Shown here: piece by piece, positions 33,480 to 42,595 of the stretch | Position numbering within the stretch: the first letter of the stretch is position 1 | Layout: the number at the start of each line of letters is the position of its first letter | Assembly (NCBI RefSeq): GCF_900113125.1 | Contig: NZ_FOOG01000014.1 | Location: 1 to 64,000, forward strand | Direction: 5' to 3' | DNA length: 64,000 nt | Source of the DNA: Halobacillus alkaliphilus | GTDB lineage: Bacteria; Bacillota; Bacilli; Bacillales; Halobacillaceae | Position numbers and translations under genes: made by a program | The notes under the pieces: generated by a model | What the model saw: the letters and a program-made list of their open reading frames with translations, nothing else | Databases searched by the model: none | Told to the model about the DNA's origin: nothing

Positions 33480-34328
33480 ATGCTAAAAAAATTATGGTCC
33501 TTTCTAATGATGAATATAGGTGCTTTATGCGTAGCGATTAATGTTCACTTTTTCCTTTCCCCAAATGATCTAGCGACCGGGGGAGTTAGTGGTTTATCAA
33601 TCGTAATGAATAAAGTCATCCCTGATTTATCTTTAGGAATGATAATGATCTGCTTAAATATCGTTTTGTTTATTGTTGGTTTTATCTTCTTAGGTTTTCA
33701 ATTTGGAGCGAAAACCATCTATGCTAGCTTTGCTCTATCTTTCATGGTTTGGGGACTGGAAACCTATGTTCCAATGCAGGAAGCATTGAGCAATGACTTG
33801 CTGATTCAACTAATTATTGGTCAAATTATTGCCGCATCTGGAATGGCCATTGTTTTTCATCAAGGAGCCTCTACAGGCGGAACAGATATCATTGCAATGA
33901 TTCTTAATAAATACTTTTCTATTGAAGTGGGCAAAGGCGTGCTTTTCTCTGACATAGCAATTGCCGCATCTTCCATCTTTATATTTGGTCCAACAGTCGG
34001 TATGTATGCTTTCTTTGGAGTTATTCTGAATGGTCTAGTAATTGACTATACACTACAGCAATTTGATAATAATAAAGAAATTGTTATTATCAGCCGGGAA
34101 AGTGATCTTGTTCGTAATTTCATCGTTAAGCAGCTGGGACGCGGGGCAACGATTCACCACGCGAAAGGTGCATTTAATCAGGAAGATAAGGAAGTAATTA
34201 CGACAATCTTAAACCGAAAAGATTACACTCGTTTGAAAAAATTTATGTCGTCTGTAGATGAGCGAGCATTTATTACGGTTCATTCCATGAATGAAATATT
34301 GGGAGAGAACTTCAAACGTCTTGCTTAA
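33480..34328 (+). CDS. YitT family membrane protein (DUF161-DUF2179)
   Basis: A 282-residue protein: five to six helices in the first 190 residues, with FLSPNDLATGGVSGLSIVMN and FHQGASTGGTDIIAMILNKY typical of the family, then a cytoplasmic DUF2179 domain of about 85 residues (VIISRESDLVRNFIVKQLGR, ITTILNRKDYTRLKKFM). B. subtilis has several paralogues (YitT, YpjC, YvjA, YqfU, YxkD). Function is not established. AAAGGAGG precedes the ATG. Single-gene unit ending in a hairpin. Confidence 0.93.
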   Translation: MLKKLWSFLMMNIGALCVAINVHFFLSPNDLATGGVSGLSIVMNKVIPDLSLGMIMICLNIVLFIVGFIFLGFQFGAKTIYASFALSFMVWGLETYVPMQEALSNDLLIQLIIGQIIAASGMAIVFHQGASTGGTDIIAMILNKYFSIEVGKGVLFSDIAIAASSIFIFGPTVGMYAFFGVILNGLVIDYTLQQFDNNKEIVIISRESDLVRNFIVKQLGRGATIHHAKGAFNQEDKEVITTILNRKDYTRLKKFMSSVDERAFITVHSMNEILGENFKRLA

Positions 34329-34344
34329 TTAAATCAGAACGTGA

Positions 34345-34384
34345 AAAAGCCTTCAGAAGCTATTTTAATCTGAAGGCTTTTTTA
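34345..34384. terminator. Terminator after the YitT-family gene
   Basis: AAAAGCCTTCAGA pairs with TCTGAAGGCTTTT around an 11-nt loop, with T on both strands. The convergent small gene at 34360 ends inside it, so it may serve both. Confidence 0.88.
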
Positions 34385-34578
34385 TAAGGTTTTTTAATAC
34401 GTGTGAAGCCTAATAAAGCAGAGGCATTTATAAAACTCACAGCGATAAGTGAGGCTATGGTGTAGTTATAGCTGCCTGTTAGATAAGAAAAGCAGAAAAA
34501 TAACAGAATAATCATCATGGAAAGACTGATAAGTAAGAGCGGTAATGGGCTTATCATGGTTCCAGTTTTTCTTTCCAT
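34360..34578 (-). CDS. Small two-helix membrane protein (72 residues)
   Basis: A 72-residue protein with two hydrophobic segments (about 12-32 and 38-60) and a basic C-terminus (RIKKPYKKAFRLK). GAGGAG lies 12 bp upstream of the ATG, slightly long but acceptable. Its stop falls within the terminator stem shared with the YitT-family gene. No family recognised; it could be a real small membrane protein or a fortuitous frame. Confidence 0.55.
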   Translation of the reverse strand: MERKTGTMISPLPLLLISLSMMIILLFFCFSYLTGSYNYTIASLIAVSFINASALLGFTRIKKPYKKAFRLK

Positions 34579-34773
34579 TATAAGATTTCACTCCTCACGA
34601 ACGAACTTGTTACGGTTAATCATACATGAAGGGATTATTTTCTGTCAATTTACTCGGCTCAATAGATTTGCCCTGGGTAAAATTAAATTGATTGAATAAT
34701 TAAGAATATTTGATATAATTAGTTTGCTGTAAAAAATGAACAGACGCTCATTATTGTAGAGGAGGAATATGAA

Positions 34774-36348
34774 GTGGATCGTGAAGAATTAATTGCCCCT
34801 GAAAGATATAACGTAGTTTCAGAGATGGAAAAGTTTGCGGAAGATCCTGATCGCAAGGCTCTATTGTGGCTGAGTGAAGCCGGGGGCCGAAAAGAAGTTA
34901 CATATGAACAGCTGCTGCATCAGGCAAATAAGATGGGAAATGCTTTTCTGGACCATGGTTTGCAAAAGGGAGATAAAATCCTTGTCATGATTCCTCGATT
35001 GATTGAAGCGTATCAAGTATATATCGCTGCTTTAAAAGCTGGATTAGTTATTATTCCAAGTTCAGAAATGCTGCGTGCGAAAGACCTTCAGTACCGGATT
35101 ACTCACGGGGATGTACGTGCGGTTATCAGTTACCATCCCTTTACAGAACATTTGGATGAAGTAAAAGAAAGTGATCAACTCCTTAAATTTTCAGTAGGAG
35201 GTTCGAAAGAAGGCTGGTTTGACTTTGACGGATTATTAGAGGATTACAGTTCTACTCTTGAAACAGCTGACACAGCTAGCGATGATATGGCCTTTTTATC
35301 GTACACTTCTGGAACGACAGGCAATCCAAAAGGAGTGGTTCATACCCATGGATGGGGTTACGCTCATTTGAAGACTGCTGCTTATAAGTGGCTTGCTATT
35401 CAAGATGGTGATACAGTATGGGCGACAGCTGGTCCGGGTTGGCAGAAGTGGGTTTGGAGCCCGTTTTTATCCGTGCTGGGCACGGGTGCAAGAGGGCTTG
35501 TGTATCAAGGAAAATTCAATCCGAAAACCTATTTAAGCCTTATGGATGAGCATAATGTTAACGTTTTATGCTGTACACCAACTGAATACCGTCTGATGGC
35601 TAAAGTAGATAATCTTGATGATTATCAGCTTGCTGGCCTGCACAGCGCTGTTTCTGCAGGTGAACCTTTAAATAGGGAAGTTATTGATACATTTAAGAAT
35701 CATTTCAACGTAACCGTTCGTGATGGTTATGGACAAACAGAGAATACTCTTCTAGTAGGAATTTTGAAAGACATGGAGGTCCGTCCCGGCTCCATGGGAC
35801 GTCCTACACCAGGGAATCAAGTTGAAATTATTGATGAACTTGCTGAACCTGTTGAAACGGGAGAAGTTGGAGATATCGCTGTGCACCTGGATACCCCTGC
35901 TTTGTTCAAAGAGTATTATAAGGATCCGGAACGCACAAAAATGTCTCATCGTGGCCATTATTATGTAACAGGGGATCAGGCGAGAAAAGATGAAGATGGT
36001 TATTTTTGGTTTGAAGGCCGCAGTGATGATATTATTATCAGTTCTGGCTACACCATTGGACCTTTTGAAGTAGAAGATGCTCTCGTGAAGCACAAAGCGG
36101 TGCAGGAGTGTGCTGTAGTTTCAAGCCCTGACGAGGTTCGTGGTAATGTTGTTAAAGCTTTTATTGTACTTCAGAACAACTATGAGCCGACTGACAGTCT
36201 AGTAAAAGAATTACAAGACCATGTTAAGAACACCACAGCGCCTTACAAATATCCAAGAAAAATAGAGTTCACCGAGGAACTTCCTAAAACGACGTCTGGA
36301 AAGATCCGTCGCGTAGAGCTTCGTAAAAAAGAAAATGCTTCCAGATAG
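34774..36348 (+). CDS. mbcS: Acyl-CoA synthetase (MbcS/AcsA-like, AMP-forming)
   Basis: A 524-residue adenylating enzyme. Core motifs are visible: YTSGTTGNPKGVVHTH (P-loop), DGYGQTENTLLVG, YYVTGDQARKDEDGYFWFEGRSDDIIISSGY (hinge) and the C-terminal KTTSGKIRR with the catalytic lysine. The N-terminus (DREELIAPERYN) is like B. subtilis MbcS (YtcI), which activates branched-chain carboxylic acids such as methylbutanoate for fatty-acid synthesis. The start is GTG with GAGGAGG upstream; an ATG 5 bp earlier is out of frame. Substrate choice (short or branched acids versus acetate) is inferred. Confidence 0.87.
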   Translation: MDREELIAPERYNVVSEMEKFAEDPDRKALLWLSEAGGRKEVTYEQLLHQANKMGNAFLDHGLQKGDKILVMIPRLIEAYQVYIAALKAGLVIIPSSEMLRAKDLQYRITHGDVRAVISYHPFTEHLDEVKESDQLLKFSVGGSKEGWFDFDGLLEDYSSTLETADTASDDMAFLSYTSGTTGNPKGVVHTHGWGYAHLKTAAYKWLAIQDGDTVWATAGPGWQKWVWSPFLSVLGTGARGLVYQGKFNPKTYLSLMDEHNVNVLCCTPTEYRLMAKVDNLDDYQLAGLHSAVSAGEPLNREVIDTFKNHFNVTVRDGYGQTENTLLVGILKDMEVRPGSMGRPTPGNQVEIIDELAEPVETGEVGDIAVHLDTPALFKEYYKDPERTKMSHRGHYYVTGDQARKDEDGYFWFEGRSDDIIISSGYTIGPFEVEDALVKHKAVQECAVVSSPDEVRGNVVKAFIVLQNNYEPTDSLVKELQDHVKNTTAPYKYPRKIEFTEELPKTTSGKIRRVELRKKENASR

Positions 36349-36390
36349 GCTGCCTGATTGGTATCTTATCTGAGATTATAACTGAAAGAC

Positions 36391-36432
36391 AAGACCTGTT
36401 GCTGAGAAAACTCTTCAATGGGTCTTTTTTTT
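36391..36432 (+). terminator. Terminator of the acyl-CoA synthetase gene
   Basis: AAGACC at 36391-36396 pairs with GGTCTT at 36421-36426, with an inner TTG/CAA match, followed by a run of T. Confidence 0.65.
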
Positions 36433-36456
36433 GGAAGTGGATAGGAGAATAAGTCA

Positions 36457-36882
36457 ATGATTAGAGAAGCTGTTATAGAAGATTCTAATAATTTAGCAGA
36501 ACTTATGAAAACATTAGGTTATCCAACCACAGAAAACGAGATGAGGCAGCGCTTAGAAGTGATTTTGCCTCATGAGGATTTTAAAACCTTTGTATATGAC
36601 TCTAATGAAGGGGTGATCGGCATGATTGGGATGAGTTTCAGCTATGCCTATCATACCGACAGCCCCCATGTTCGAGTCATTGCATTTGTAGTAGATAGAG
36701 AACATCAAGGAGAAGGAGTGGGAAGATTACTAATGAGAGAGGCGGAGCACTGGTCAGAGGTTAAAGGTGCTAAAACGATTCAATTAAACAGTGGTAACCG
36801 TAAAGAACGTGAAATAACCCATAAGATATATGAGGGATTTGGTTTTGTCGGAAAAGCTACTGGTTTCTATAAAAAGCTATAA
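36457..36882 (+). CDS. GNAT family N-acetyltransferase
   Basis: A 141-residue single-domain acetyltransferase. The acetyl-CoA loop is in VIAFVVDREHQGEGVGRLLM (Q/R-x-x-G-x-G/A form, here HQGEGVG) near residues 85-105, and the C-terminal strand ends in GFVGKATGFYKKL. It acetylates an unknown amine. AGGAGA precedes the ATG. It lies behind the acyl-CoA synthetase terminator and before its own hairpin, so it is probably monocistronic. Confidence 0.9.
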   Translation: MIREAVIEDSNNLAELMKTLGYPTTENEMRQRLEVILPHEDFKTFVYDSNEGVIGMIGMSFSYAYHTDSPHVRVIAFVVDREHQGEGVGRLLMREAEHWSEVKGAKTIQLNSGNRKEREITHKIYEGFGFVGKATGFYKKL

Positions 36883-36893
36883 TTTCTAATAAT

Positions 36894-36928
36894 AATCCGC
36901 TTTAAGAATTTATCTTAAAGCGGATTTT
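36894..36928. terminator. Bidirectional terminator between the GNAT and cupin genes
   Basis: AATCCGCTTTAAGA pairs perfectly with TCTTAAAGCGGATT around ATTTA, and AT-rich tracts flank it for both converging genes. Confidence 0.9.
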
Positions 36929-36933
36929 ATATT

Positions 36934-37437
36934 TTATGACCGGTTCCATAATTCCATTAATGGTCCATTTTCCCCCAAGAGAGGATCTGCTGCAGGAGCT
37001 GGCGCATCAGGAATTTGAGAGAGGGCTTCTTCGTATTCCTTTTTATCTCCTGTTTTTAAGTCAAATGATTCTCCAAATGGGTAGCCAGCAAGAACTTGGA
37101 AGTCATCAGTGGACCACTCATTTTTATGAGCCACGCCGGCTGGAAGAATAATTAAATCTCCTTTTTTAACTTCCACGGTTTGTCCGTGCGGCCCGCCTAG
37201 CCTCAAACGGGCTGCTCCTTCGATTACACCTAGAATTTCGTGAGTTCGGCTATGGTAATGGTGGTAGTCAAATATTCCGCCAACCCATGTGTTGGACCAC
37301 CGGTTTTTTTTGAATAATCTTTCAGCTTCCTTTGTTGGCATATCCACTGCCTGGCGATATACTAACGCTGGCAAGTAAGGGTGATTTGGATAATAACCAT
37401 CCTCTTTTAGTAAAATGCGATCTATACTTTTGTTCAT
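36934..37437 (-). CDS. Cupin domain protein (YjlB-like)
   Basis: A 167-residue cupin. The barrel is visible from WVGGIFDYHHYHSRTHEILG (first motif with His residues) to GDLIILPAGVAHKNEW (second motif with His). Length and the start (ILLKEDGYYPNHPYLPALVY) are like B. subtilis YjlB. Such proteins bind a metal, but no activity is assigned. ATG with GGAGAG upstream. The 235-bp AT-rich gap to the next gene shows only possible promoter-like A/T tracts. Confidence 0.85.
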   Translation of the reverse strand: MNKSIDRILLKEDGYYPNHPYLPALVYRQAVDMPTKEAERLFKKNRWSNTWVGGIFDYHHYHSRTHEILGVIEGAARLRLGGPHGQTVEVKKGDLIILPAGVAHKNEWSTDDFQVLAGYPFGESFDLKTGDKKEYEEALSQIPDAPAPAADPLLGENGPLMELWNRS

Positions 37438-37672
37438 GAGTCTCTCCTTTCAATATATCTCCCAGTAAAACATAACCATACATAAAAGAAGATAAACATT
37501 TTTTGAATATAAATGAAACTATTACCAACTTATAATCGTATATTAATACAGAGACACAATTTATACTAGATAGTTAAATATTATATTAACATAATGTGAA
37601 TAGTTAAAAAAAGTGCTTAATGAATTGGAAAGATATTACTAATATTGTTAGAATAATAAACGAGGTGAGCGA

Positions 37673-38095
37673 ATGGCAAAGAAAATAATCATAATAACGG
37701 GTCTTCTATTTACGATAATTTTGTCTCTAGTTTACATAGATCAAAGGTATTTCTTTAATCCGATAAAATTCAGCCAAGATGCAGTTACACCTCATGATTG
37801 GAATGAATATGAACGCCCGTTGACTCTGACTTATTATAATTTAGAGGATGGAAGACAGACTGTTACGATTGATACAGAAAAGGAGATTAAAACCTTATTA
37901 AGAACGTTAAAAGAATCTCCACAGGAAGAGGATGCTGAACTGTCAGAAGATGTCGAAGGAGCCTTAAAGCTTTCAAGTAATAAGCACACCTTACTAGAGG
38001 TTTACTTTTACGCAGATCATTGGAAAATTTTGAAGGAGAAAGGTGCAATTTACGAAATTACTCAGCCACTTGAGAAATTATTCAATGAATACTAG
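37673..38095 (+). CDS. Hypothetical membrane-anchored protein (140 residues)
   Basis: A 140-residue protein with a single N-terminal helix (about residues 4-22) and an extracytoplasmic acidic domain (LTLTYYNLEDGRQTVTIDT, KEIKTLLRTLKESPQEEDAE, LEVYFYADHWKILKEKGAIYE). The pattern suggests a small beta-rich folded domain. GAGGTGAG precedes the ATG. I do not recognise a family. A terminator hairpin overlaps the stop, and a degraded repeat (R4) follows. Confidence 0.75.
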   Translation: MAKKIIIITGLLFTIILSLVYIDQRYFFNPIKFSQDAVTPHDWNEYERPLTLTYYNLEDGRQTVTIDTEKEIKTLLRTLKESPQEEDAELSEDVEGALKLSSNKHTLLEVYFYADHWKILKEKGAIYEITQPLEKLFNEY

Positions 38096-38127
38096 TCAGC
38101 CGTTTTTTCCAGGCTGGCTAGTTTTTG
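38091..38127 (+). terminator. Terminator of the 140-residue hypothetical gene
   Basis: ACTAG and CAGCC at 38091-38101 pair with GGCTGG and CTAGT at 38112-38122, followed by TTTTTG. The stop codon is within the stem. Confidence 0.78.
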
Positions 38128-38156
38128 TTAAGGAGATAATGATTCCTTCAAGAAAT

Positions 38157-38304
38157 CTTGTCTTGTTCAATCACGGAGACATACGGGCAATAAGCCGCTC
38201 ATCAATGGGGCTAAAAACCGCAATCCTTTTGATAGTCGGCTCATGCTGGTCATGTCTTTCGGGGCAACTCTTTCCACGTCGTGCAGGACCAGAAGCTAAG
38301 CCTT
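38157..38304 (-). repeat. Degenerate dispersed repeat, copy R4
   Basis: About 150 bp resembling the middle of R1 in the same orientation: TCTTGTTCAATCAC, ATAAGCCGCTCATCAA, GCAATCCTTTTGATAGTCGG, GTCTTTCGGGG, then CCACGTCGTGCAGGACCAGA. Both inverted-repeat ends are missing and the GGTGATTCCACATTTG to GTAGGG part is deleted. The 57-nt hairpin of R1 is partly kept (38188-38236). The rest of the 370-bp gap (38305-38466) is AT-rich and featureless. Confidence 0.75.
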
Positions 38305-38466
38305 AAAGAATCGTCAGTTTTACTGTGAATCAAGACGAAAATCTTAATTTAAAAGAAATTATCTAATGAAAACTCATAAAACGTTTATGATAGTCAAAGA
38401 AATAAAAAGAATGTAATATACTTGAAGAGGTTAAAATGATTAAGACAACAACGAGGAGTGCATAAA

Positions 38467-38721
38467 ATGAGCAGAATATTTACTCATATCTTTAACATAC
38501 TGGTTGGAATTCTGATTCTCATTGAGGGAGGCGTCTACATCTTTGTAAACAATAAAGATGGGGACTTTCATCTTCGCAGTATCATCATGTCCATTTTGTT
38601 ACTTTTAGCGTGGGGAATGTCTTATCGGAAACAATTAACGAGCGAAAATCCAAGTGCGTGGCTGATTGTTACTATTATTATTACGATCCCGATGATACTC
38701 CCATGGCTTTTCTTTATTTAA
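38467..38721 (+). CDS. Small membrane protein (84 residues)
   Basis: An 84-residue protein with three hydrophobic helices (about 5-25, 38-53, 64-84) and short charged loops. ATG at 38467 follows ACGAGGAG. Its stop is adjacent to the stop of the convergent 92-residue gene, with no space for a terminator. Not recognised; DUF-type small membrane proteins of this form are common in Bacillaceae. Confidence 0.72.
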   Translation: MSRIFTHIFNILVGILILIEGGVYIFVNNKDGDFHLRSIIMSILLLLAWGMSYRKQLTSENPSAWLIVTIIITIPMILPWLFFI

Positions 38722-39000
38722 TTAAGTATTGCCAAGCCAAATCATAAGACCGACAGCTCCAAAAACAAGCGCCGAGACAAGATAAATATATCCGAAAACT
38801 CGGTGCTTAACTTCCTCCTGATTGGTTTCAACAGCCCCTGAATAAATTAGAAATAAAATAGCTATGATATACATGGATAGTTCTACGCTTGCGTAGGATC
38901 CTTTTTTTATTATGAGCCATGAATCGATGGGAATGGCTGTGAAAAGAGGGAGATAAAGAGGATTAACCCAATCTCCCCGTTCTTTTTTCTCCTTGAACAT
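38722..39000 (-). CDS. Small membrane protein (92 residues), partner of the unknown transporter
   Basis: A 92-residue protein with three helices after a charged N-terminus (MFKEKKERGDWVNP). GGAGGGG lies 4-5 bp before the ATG and directly follows the stop of the 455-residue gene, 17 bp upstream. The two are thus a translational unit, and the small protein may be a subunit of the larger one. No family recognised. The same frame extends upstream through the neighbour, but that part is out-of-frame shadow. Confidence 0.75.
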   Translation of the reverse strand: MFKEKKERGDWVNPLYLPLFTAIPIDSWLIIKKGSYASVELSMYIIAILFLIYSGAVETNQEEVKHRVFGYIYLVSALVFGAVGLMIWLGNT

Positions 39001-39017
39001 AGTACCCCTCCTTATTT

Positions 39018-40385
39018 TTATAGAAGCAGCCAGCCGAGCATAGTTCCTGCGGTTCCAAACCATATAGCAAAACCAATGTTCCATTTCGTTATGCGGTAAG
39101 GATTCCTGCCTGTTAACTGGCTCATGATGGTGACAGTTGTATTAAATGTACCTGCAGCGTCACTGGCGAGGGTAGATGTTAACAGTACAATAGCAAGACT
39201 TAAAGGATTTAACTCGTTCAATAAGGGCTGAATTAAGGTTCCCATTAGGCTAATGGTTACTAAGGGATGGATGCCGATTAATGAGAAGAGCAGGGAAACC
39301 AGTTGAATAGCTATGAACAACAGTAAAGGCAAGGAAGATAACTGCAATAAGGGCGTTTGAATCACATTTATCATTGTTGTCTGTTCAAACATCTCACTGA
39401 AGAAACCAAGTGAAATAAACAAAAGCATTAAATTCTGTAAGCCGTTGACCTGGGGAACCCAGGTTTTTTTGTTATAGCTCATAAATTCTTTTAGTTGTTT
39501 TATAGTAAGCGCCCATAACAGAGTGAAAGGCAGAATGAATAGAATAACGGCATTAAAATATGTAACATTTAAAAGCTTCTGCACTCCAAAAGCAAGAAAA
39601 ATGAACAAAAACAGCATTCCGAGTAAGTAGCTGATTTTCCCTACTAATTGTCTGACAGATATCTCTGAAGAGGACTCCGGTGCTTCATAGGACTCTTTTC
39701 TATAAGTGAACCATCCAATAAACCAGTCGATCAACAGTAATGAGATAGAAAAGAGCAAAGCCCAGGGAAGCAAATCAAAGTAAGCTACTCCTGTAATCGT
39801 AACGGTAAGGGCAATGAAAATTTCTATAGGACTCCATACGTTGGCTAGTGCAAAGGCGCGGAGGATGGATTGGCTGGAAAATGGATCAAGACGTGATTCG
39901 CTGATTTTCTGTGCTGATTTTTTAACAACTCCCTGCACGATAGTGATTGCTGAAAAAAATACGAAGAGGCAGAGAATGTAAGAAATTAAAGAACTTCGGT
40001 AATATAGCTGACCTAGATGTTTTGTTCTTAGCTGCAGAAGATTCTGCAGTTCTTCGTCATACTTGCCCACTATCATCAGGTTATTAATAAATGGCAGGAA
40101 ATATAAAAGACTGAGAAGCAACGCGGTAGAAGTAAAATGTAAGGGGAGAGAGAGCCAGTTTTCTCCAGAGAAGCTGAAGATCATAAACCCTGCAGAAATA
40201 AAAATAGCAGAGATGATTTGGAAGGTTCGGCTCGCTCCTTTGAAAGAAACCGGAATAATAATTAGCGCGGTGTAACCTAATAAATAGGGAATGTAATTAT
40301 TATCCATAAAAAGAGATGTTAAGTAAAAAAGGATAAAACTAGTGTATAAGCAGGCTTTTAAGATTTTTCCATGTGCAAAATTCAT
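39018..40385 (-). CDS. Unassigned polytopic membrane protein, transporter-like (455 residues)
   Basis: A 455-residue protein with about twelve helices. A break near the middle (GWFTYRKESYEAPESSSEIS) divides two halves of similar size, as in ion transporter superfamily carriers. Features worth noting are FALANVWSPIEIFIALTVTI in half one and LLTSTLASDAAGTFNTTVTI in half two, each with a Ser/Thr/Asn-rich re-entrant-like stretch. This is reminiscent of CitMHS/ArsB/DcuC-type carriers, but I do not identify the family. ATG at 40385 is used with AGGGGAG upstream; a TTG lies two codons earlier. It is the first gene of a two-gene operon. Confidence 0.7.
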   Translation of the reverse strand: MNFAHGKILKACLYTSFILFYLTSLFMDNNYIPYLLGYTALIIIPVSFKGASRTFQIISAIFISAGFMIFSFSGENWLSLPLHFTSTALLLSLLYFLPFINNLMIVGKYDEELQNLLQLRTKHLGQLYYRSSLISYILCLFVFFSAITIVQGVVKKSAQKISESRLDPFSSQSILRAFALANVWSPIEIFIALTVTITGVAYFDLLPWALLFSISLLLIDWFIGWFTYRKESYEAPESSSEISVRQLVGKISYLLGMLFLFIFLAFGVQKLLNVTYFNAVILFILPFTLLWALTIKQLKEFMSYNKKTWVPQVNGLQNLMLLFISLGFFSEMFEQTTMINVIQTPLLQLSSLPLLLFIAIQLVSLLFSLIGIHPLVTISLMGTLIQPLLNELNPLSLAIVLLTSTLASDAAGTFNTTVTIMSQLTGRNPYRITKWNIGFAIWFGTAGTMLGWLLL

Positions 40386-40661
40386 GAACAAACTCCCCTA
40401 ATTTCAAGCATCTCGTTTCAATCGTCCAAGAATAGAAGGAAAAAGTCAACTTCCATGGATTAAATTTGCCAGACGGTAGGTTTTTGTGAAATTTAGCCTC
40501 AAGTATTGTTTTATGAATTTGGCATATGTGTATTCACTTGTTACGCTTAAGCTTGTCTGTATCTCTCCCCCTCTTTTAACCCTCTATTTTCAAAACAGAA
40601 TGAATGGCTTACTTAGGAACAAACTAACAACTAGTAGATTAGTCAGAAAGGATGCTTCGAA

Positions 40662-42296
40662 ATGAAGACGAGATTGATCGATTGGCCTACATTTATAGGT
40701 GCTTTAATTTTACTGGTAGCGGTTACGCTTCCACTAATTCTGTTTCCGGATGCCGGAAAAGCTTTTGTGGCGGACGCCAACAGTTTTATGACAGGTAATT
40801 TCGGCGTTCTTTATATGATCATGGGCTTTGTGGTTTTTGCTTTTCTATTATTTGTAGCGTTTAGTAAAAATGGTTCGATTAAACTAGGTGATGAAGGAGA
40901 AAAGCCTGAATTTAATACGTTTTCCTGGGCTGCCATGTTATTTGCTGCCGGGATTGGTTCGAGTATTCTATACTGGGCGGTTATCGAATGGGCTTACTAT
41001 TATCAGGGCCCTCCGTTTGGGGTAACTCCTGAATCTCAAGAGGCCATTCAATGGGCATCCGCTTATGGAATCTTTCACTGGGGTCCTATTGCATGGGCAA
41101 TTTATACGCTGCCTGCGTTACCAATTGCTTATTTCTATTATGTAAGGAAAAAGCCGGTACTTAAAGTAAGCGAAGCTGTTCGTCCCGTATTAGGAAACTC
41201 AGTAGACGGACCTCTTGGAACGGTAATTGATGTTCTGTTTATGTTTGGACTGCTGGGGGGTGCAGGGACAACGCTTGCGCTTGGTACACCTATGATCGCT
41301 GAAGGTGTTAATAGTTTAACAGGTATCCCGGCGAATCTTGGCTTGAAAGCTTTCATCATGCTGTTATGTACCTTGATTTTTGCAATTAGTTCGTATTCAG
41401 GACTTAAAAGAGGTATTAAAGTTTTAAGTGATATTAACCTTTGGTTAGCTTTGTTTATTCTTGCATTTATTTTCATCTTTGGACCTACACGTTTTATTAG
41501 TGAAACGACAGTGAACGGGCTTGGAATACTTGCAGATAATTTCTTTAAAATGGCTACATGGATGGAGCCTTTTGCAGGTATAGGTCCATTTGGTGAGACC
41601 AATTTCCCTGAATCCTGGACCATTTTCTATTGGGCCTGGTGGCTTGTTTATGCCCCGTTCGTAGGGCTGTTCGTTGCCCGAATTTCAAGAGGGAGAACCA
41701 TTCGTCAAATGGTTCTTGGAACCATGATCTACGGAACAATCGGTTGTATCCTGTTCTTTGGGATCATGGGTAACTTCGGTTTATACATGCAGTTGACCGG
41801 ATCGTTTGATGTAGTTGGTTTTATGGATCAGAATGGAGCTCCGGCAACGATTATTGCTATTATTAATCAACTGCCGCTTGCTAAATTTATGGTTCTTGCC
41901 TTTACGGTGCTCGCTATTATATTTCTCGCGACGACTTTCGATTCTTCCTCCTACATCCTTGCTTCTGTTGTTCAAAAGAGTGTAGAAGGTGAGCCGATGC
42001 GCTGGAACCGACTGTTTTGGGCGTTCGCTCTATGTCTAATGCCGCTTGCACTCATGTTCCTGGGAGGATTGGATACACTCCAGACGGCAAGTATCGTTGG
42101 AGGATTCCCACTGATTTTCATAATGGTTTTATTAGCCTGGTCCTTTATGAGAGCCTCAAACGAAGATATTCGGGCTTCTGATGATTATCAGTCCTCTACG
42201 ATTCATATCGAACGCTGGAAGAAGAAAGGTAAGAAGCGCAGAAGATCAGCTCTTGAAGTACTTGAAGAGAAAAATAAAGATGAAGATGACAAATAA
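40662..42296 (+). CDS. BCCT family osmolyte transporter (betaine/choline/carnitine)
   Basis: A 544-residue carrier with twelve helices. The start (DWPTFIGALILLVAVTLPLI), AAMLFAAGIGSSILYWAVIEW near residue 95 (the glycine-rich segment of helix 3 with aromatic residues) and the tryptophan-rich region WTIFYWAWWLVYAPFVGLFV near 320 are diagnostic. The charged C-terminal tail (KKKGKKRRRSALEVLEEKNK) resembles osmosensing tails of BetP/OpuD-like proteins. It imports compatible solutes with Na+ (or H+). The 270-bp upstream gap shows no clear promoter box. Exact solute is not readable. Confidence 0.93.
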   Translation: MKTRLIDWPTFIGALILLVAVTLPLILFPDAGKAFVADANSFMTGNFGVLYMIMGFVVFAFLLFVAFSKNGSIKLGDEGEKPEFNTFSWAAMLFAAGIGSSILYWAVIEWAYYYQGPPFGVTPESQEAIQWASAYGIFHWGPIAWAIYTLPALPIAYFYYVRKKPVLKVSEAVRPVLGNSVDGPLGTVIDVLFMFGLLGGAGTTLALGTPMIAEGVNSLTGIPANLGLKAFIMLLCTLIFAISSYSGLKRGIKVLSDINLWLALFILAFIFIFGPTRFISETTVNGLGILADNFFKMATWMEPFAGIGPFGETNFPESWTIFYWAWWLVYAPFVGLFVARISRGRTIRQMVLGTMIYGTIGCILFFGIMGNFGLYMQLTGSFDVVGFMDQNGAPATIIAIINQLPLAKFMVLAFTVLAIIFLATTFDSSSYILASVVQKSVEGEPMRWNRLFWAFALCLMPLALMFLGGLDTLQTASIVGGFPLIFIMVLLAWSFMRASNEDIRASDDYQSSTIHIERWKKKGKKRRRSALEVLEEKNKDEDDK

Positions 42297-42302
42297 TCGA
42301 GG

Positions 42303-42335
42303 AAAGCCTCCGTGCATAGCGCGGGGGTTTTTCAT
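42303..42335 (+). terminator. Terminator of the BCCT gene
   Basis: AAGCCTCCG pairs with CGGGGGTTT (one G-U) around a TGCATAGCG loop, followed by TT. Confidence 0.75.
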
Positions 42336-42363
42336 GTTAAAATAGATCAAAAGGAGGGCTCCT

Positions 42364-42579
42364 ATGATATTAAATGCTTTCGGAATATTAATCGTCGGGG
42401 CAGCTGTATGTATATTGATTATCCTCGTAGCTTATAAGTTGTTTGTTAAGAAAGAGTCGATTGATACCTCCCATTCTTACACTCCTTTTGACTATATAAC
42501 CGGACAAACCAGTCAGGAGTTCCATGAAGAAGAAGACTTCCTCCAAGAAGAAGAAAAAGATCCTAATGAAAAACCATAA
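42364..42579 (+). CDS. DUF3951-like small membrane protein
   Basis: A 71-residue protein with one N-terminal helix (about 4-26), then KKESIDTSHSYTPFDYITGQ and an acidic tail. The YTPFDYITGQT segment resembles what I recall of DUF3951 proteins of Bacillus. AAGGAGGG lies upstream of the ATG. The gene ends before palindrome P2, which probably ends its transcript. Function unknown. Confidence 0.78.
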   Translation: MILNAFGILIVGAAVCILIILVAYKLFVKKESIDTSHSYTPFDYITGQTSQEFHEEEDFLQEEEKDPNEKP

Positions 42580-42595
42580 GTTTATGTAATTAATT

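Noticed and set aside
38043-38306. 87-codon open frame overlapping the end of the hypothetical gene and R4
   Set aside because: It overlaps a well-supported gene, crosses its terminator and ends in repeat sequence; no ribosome site.
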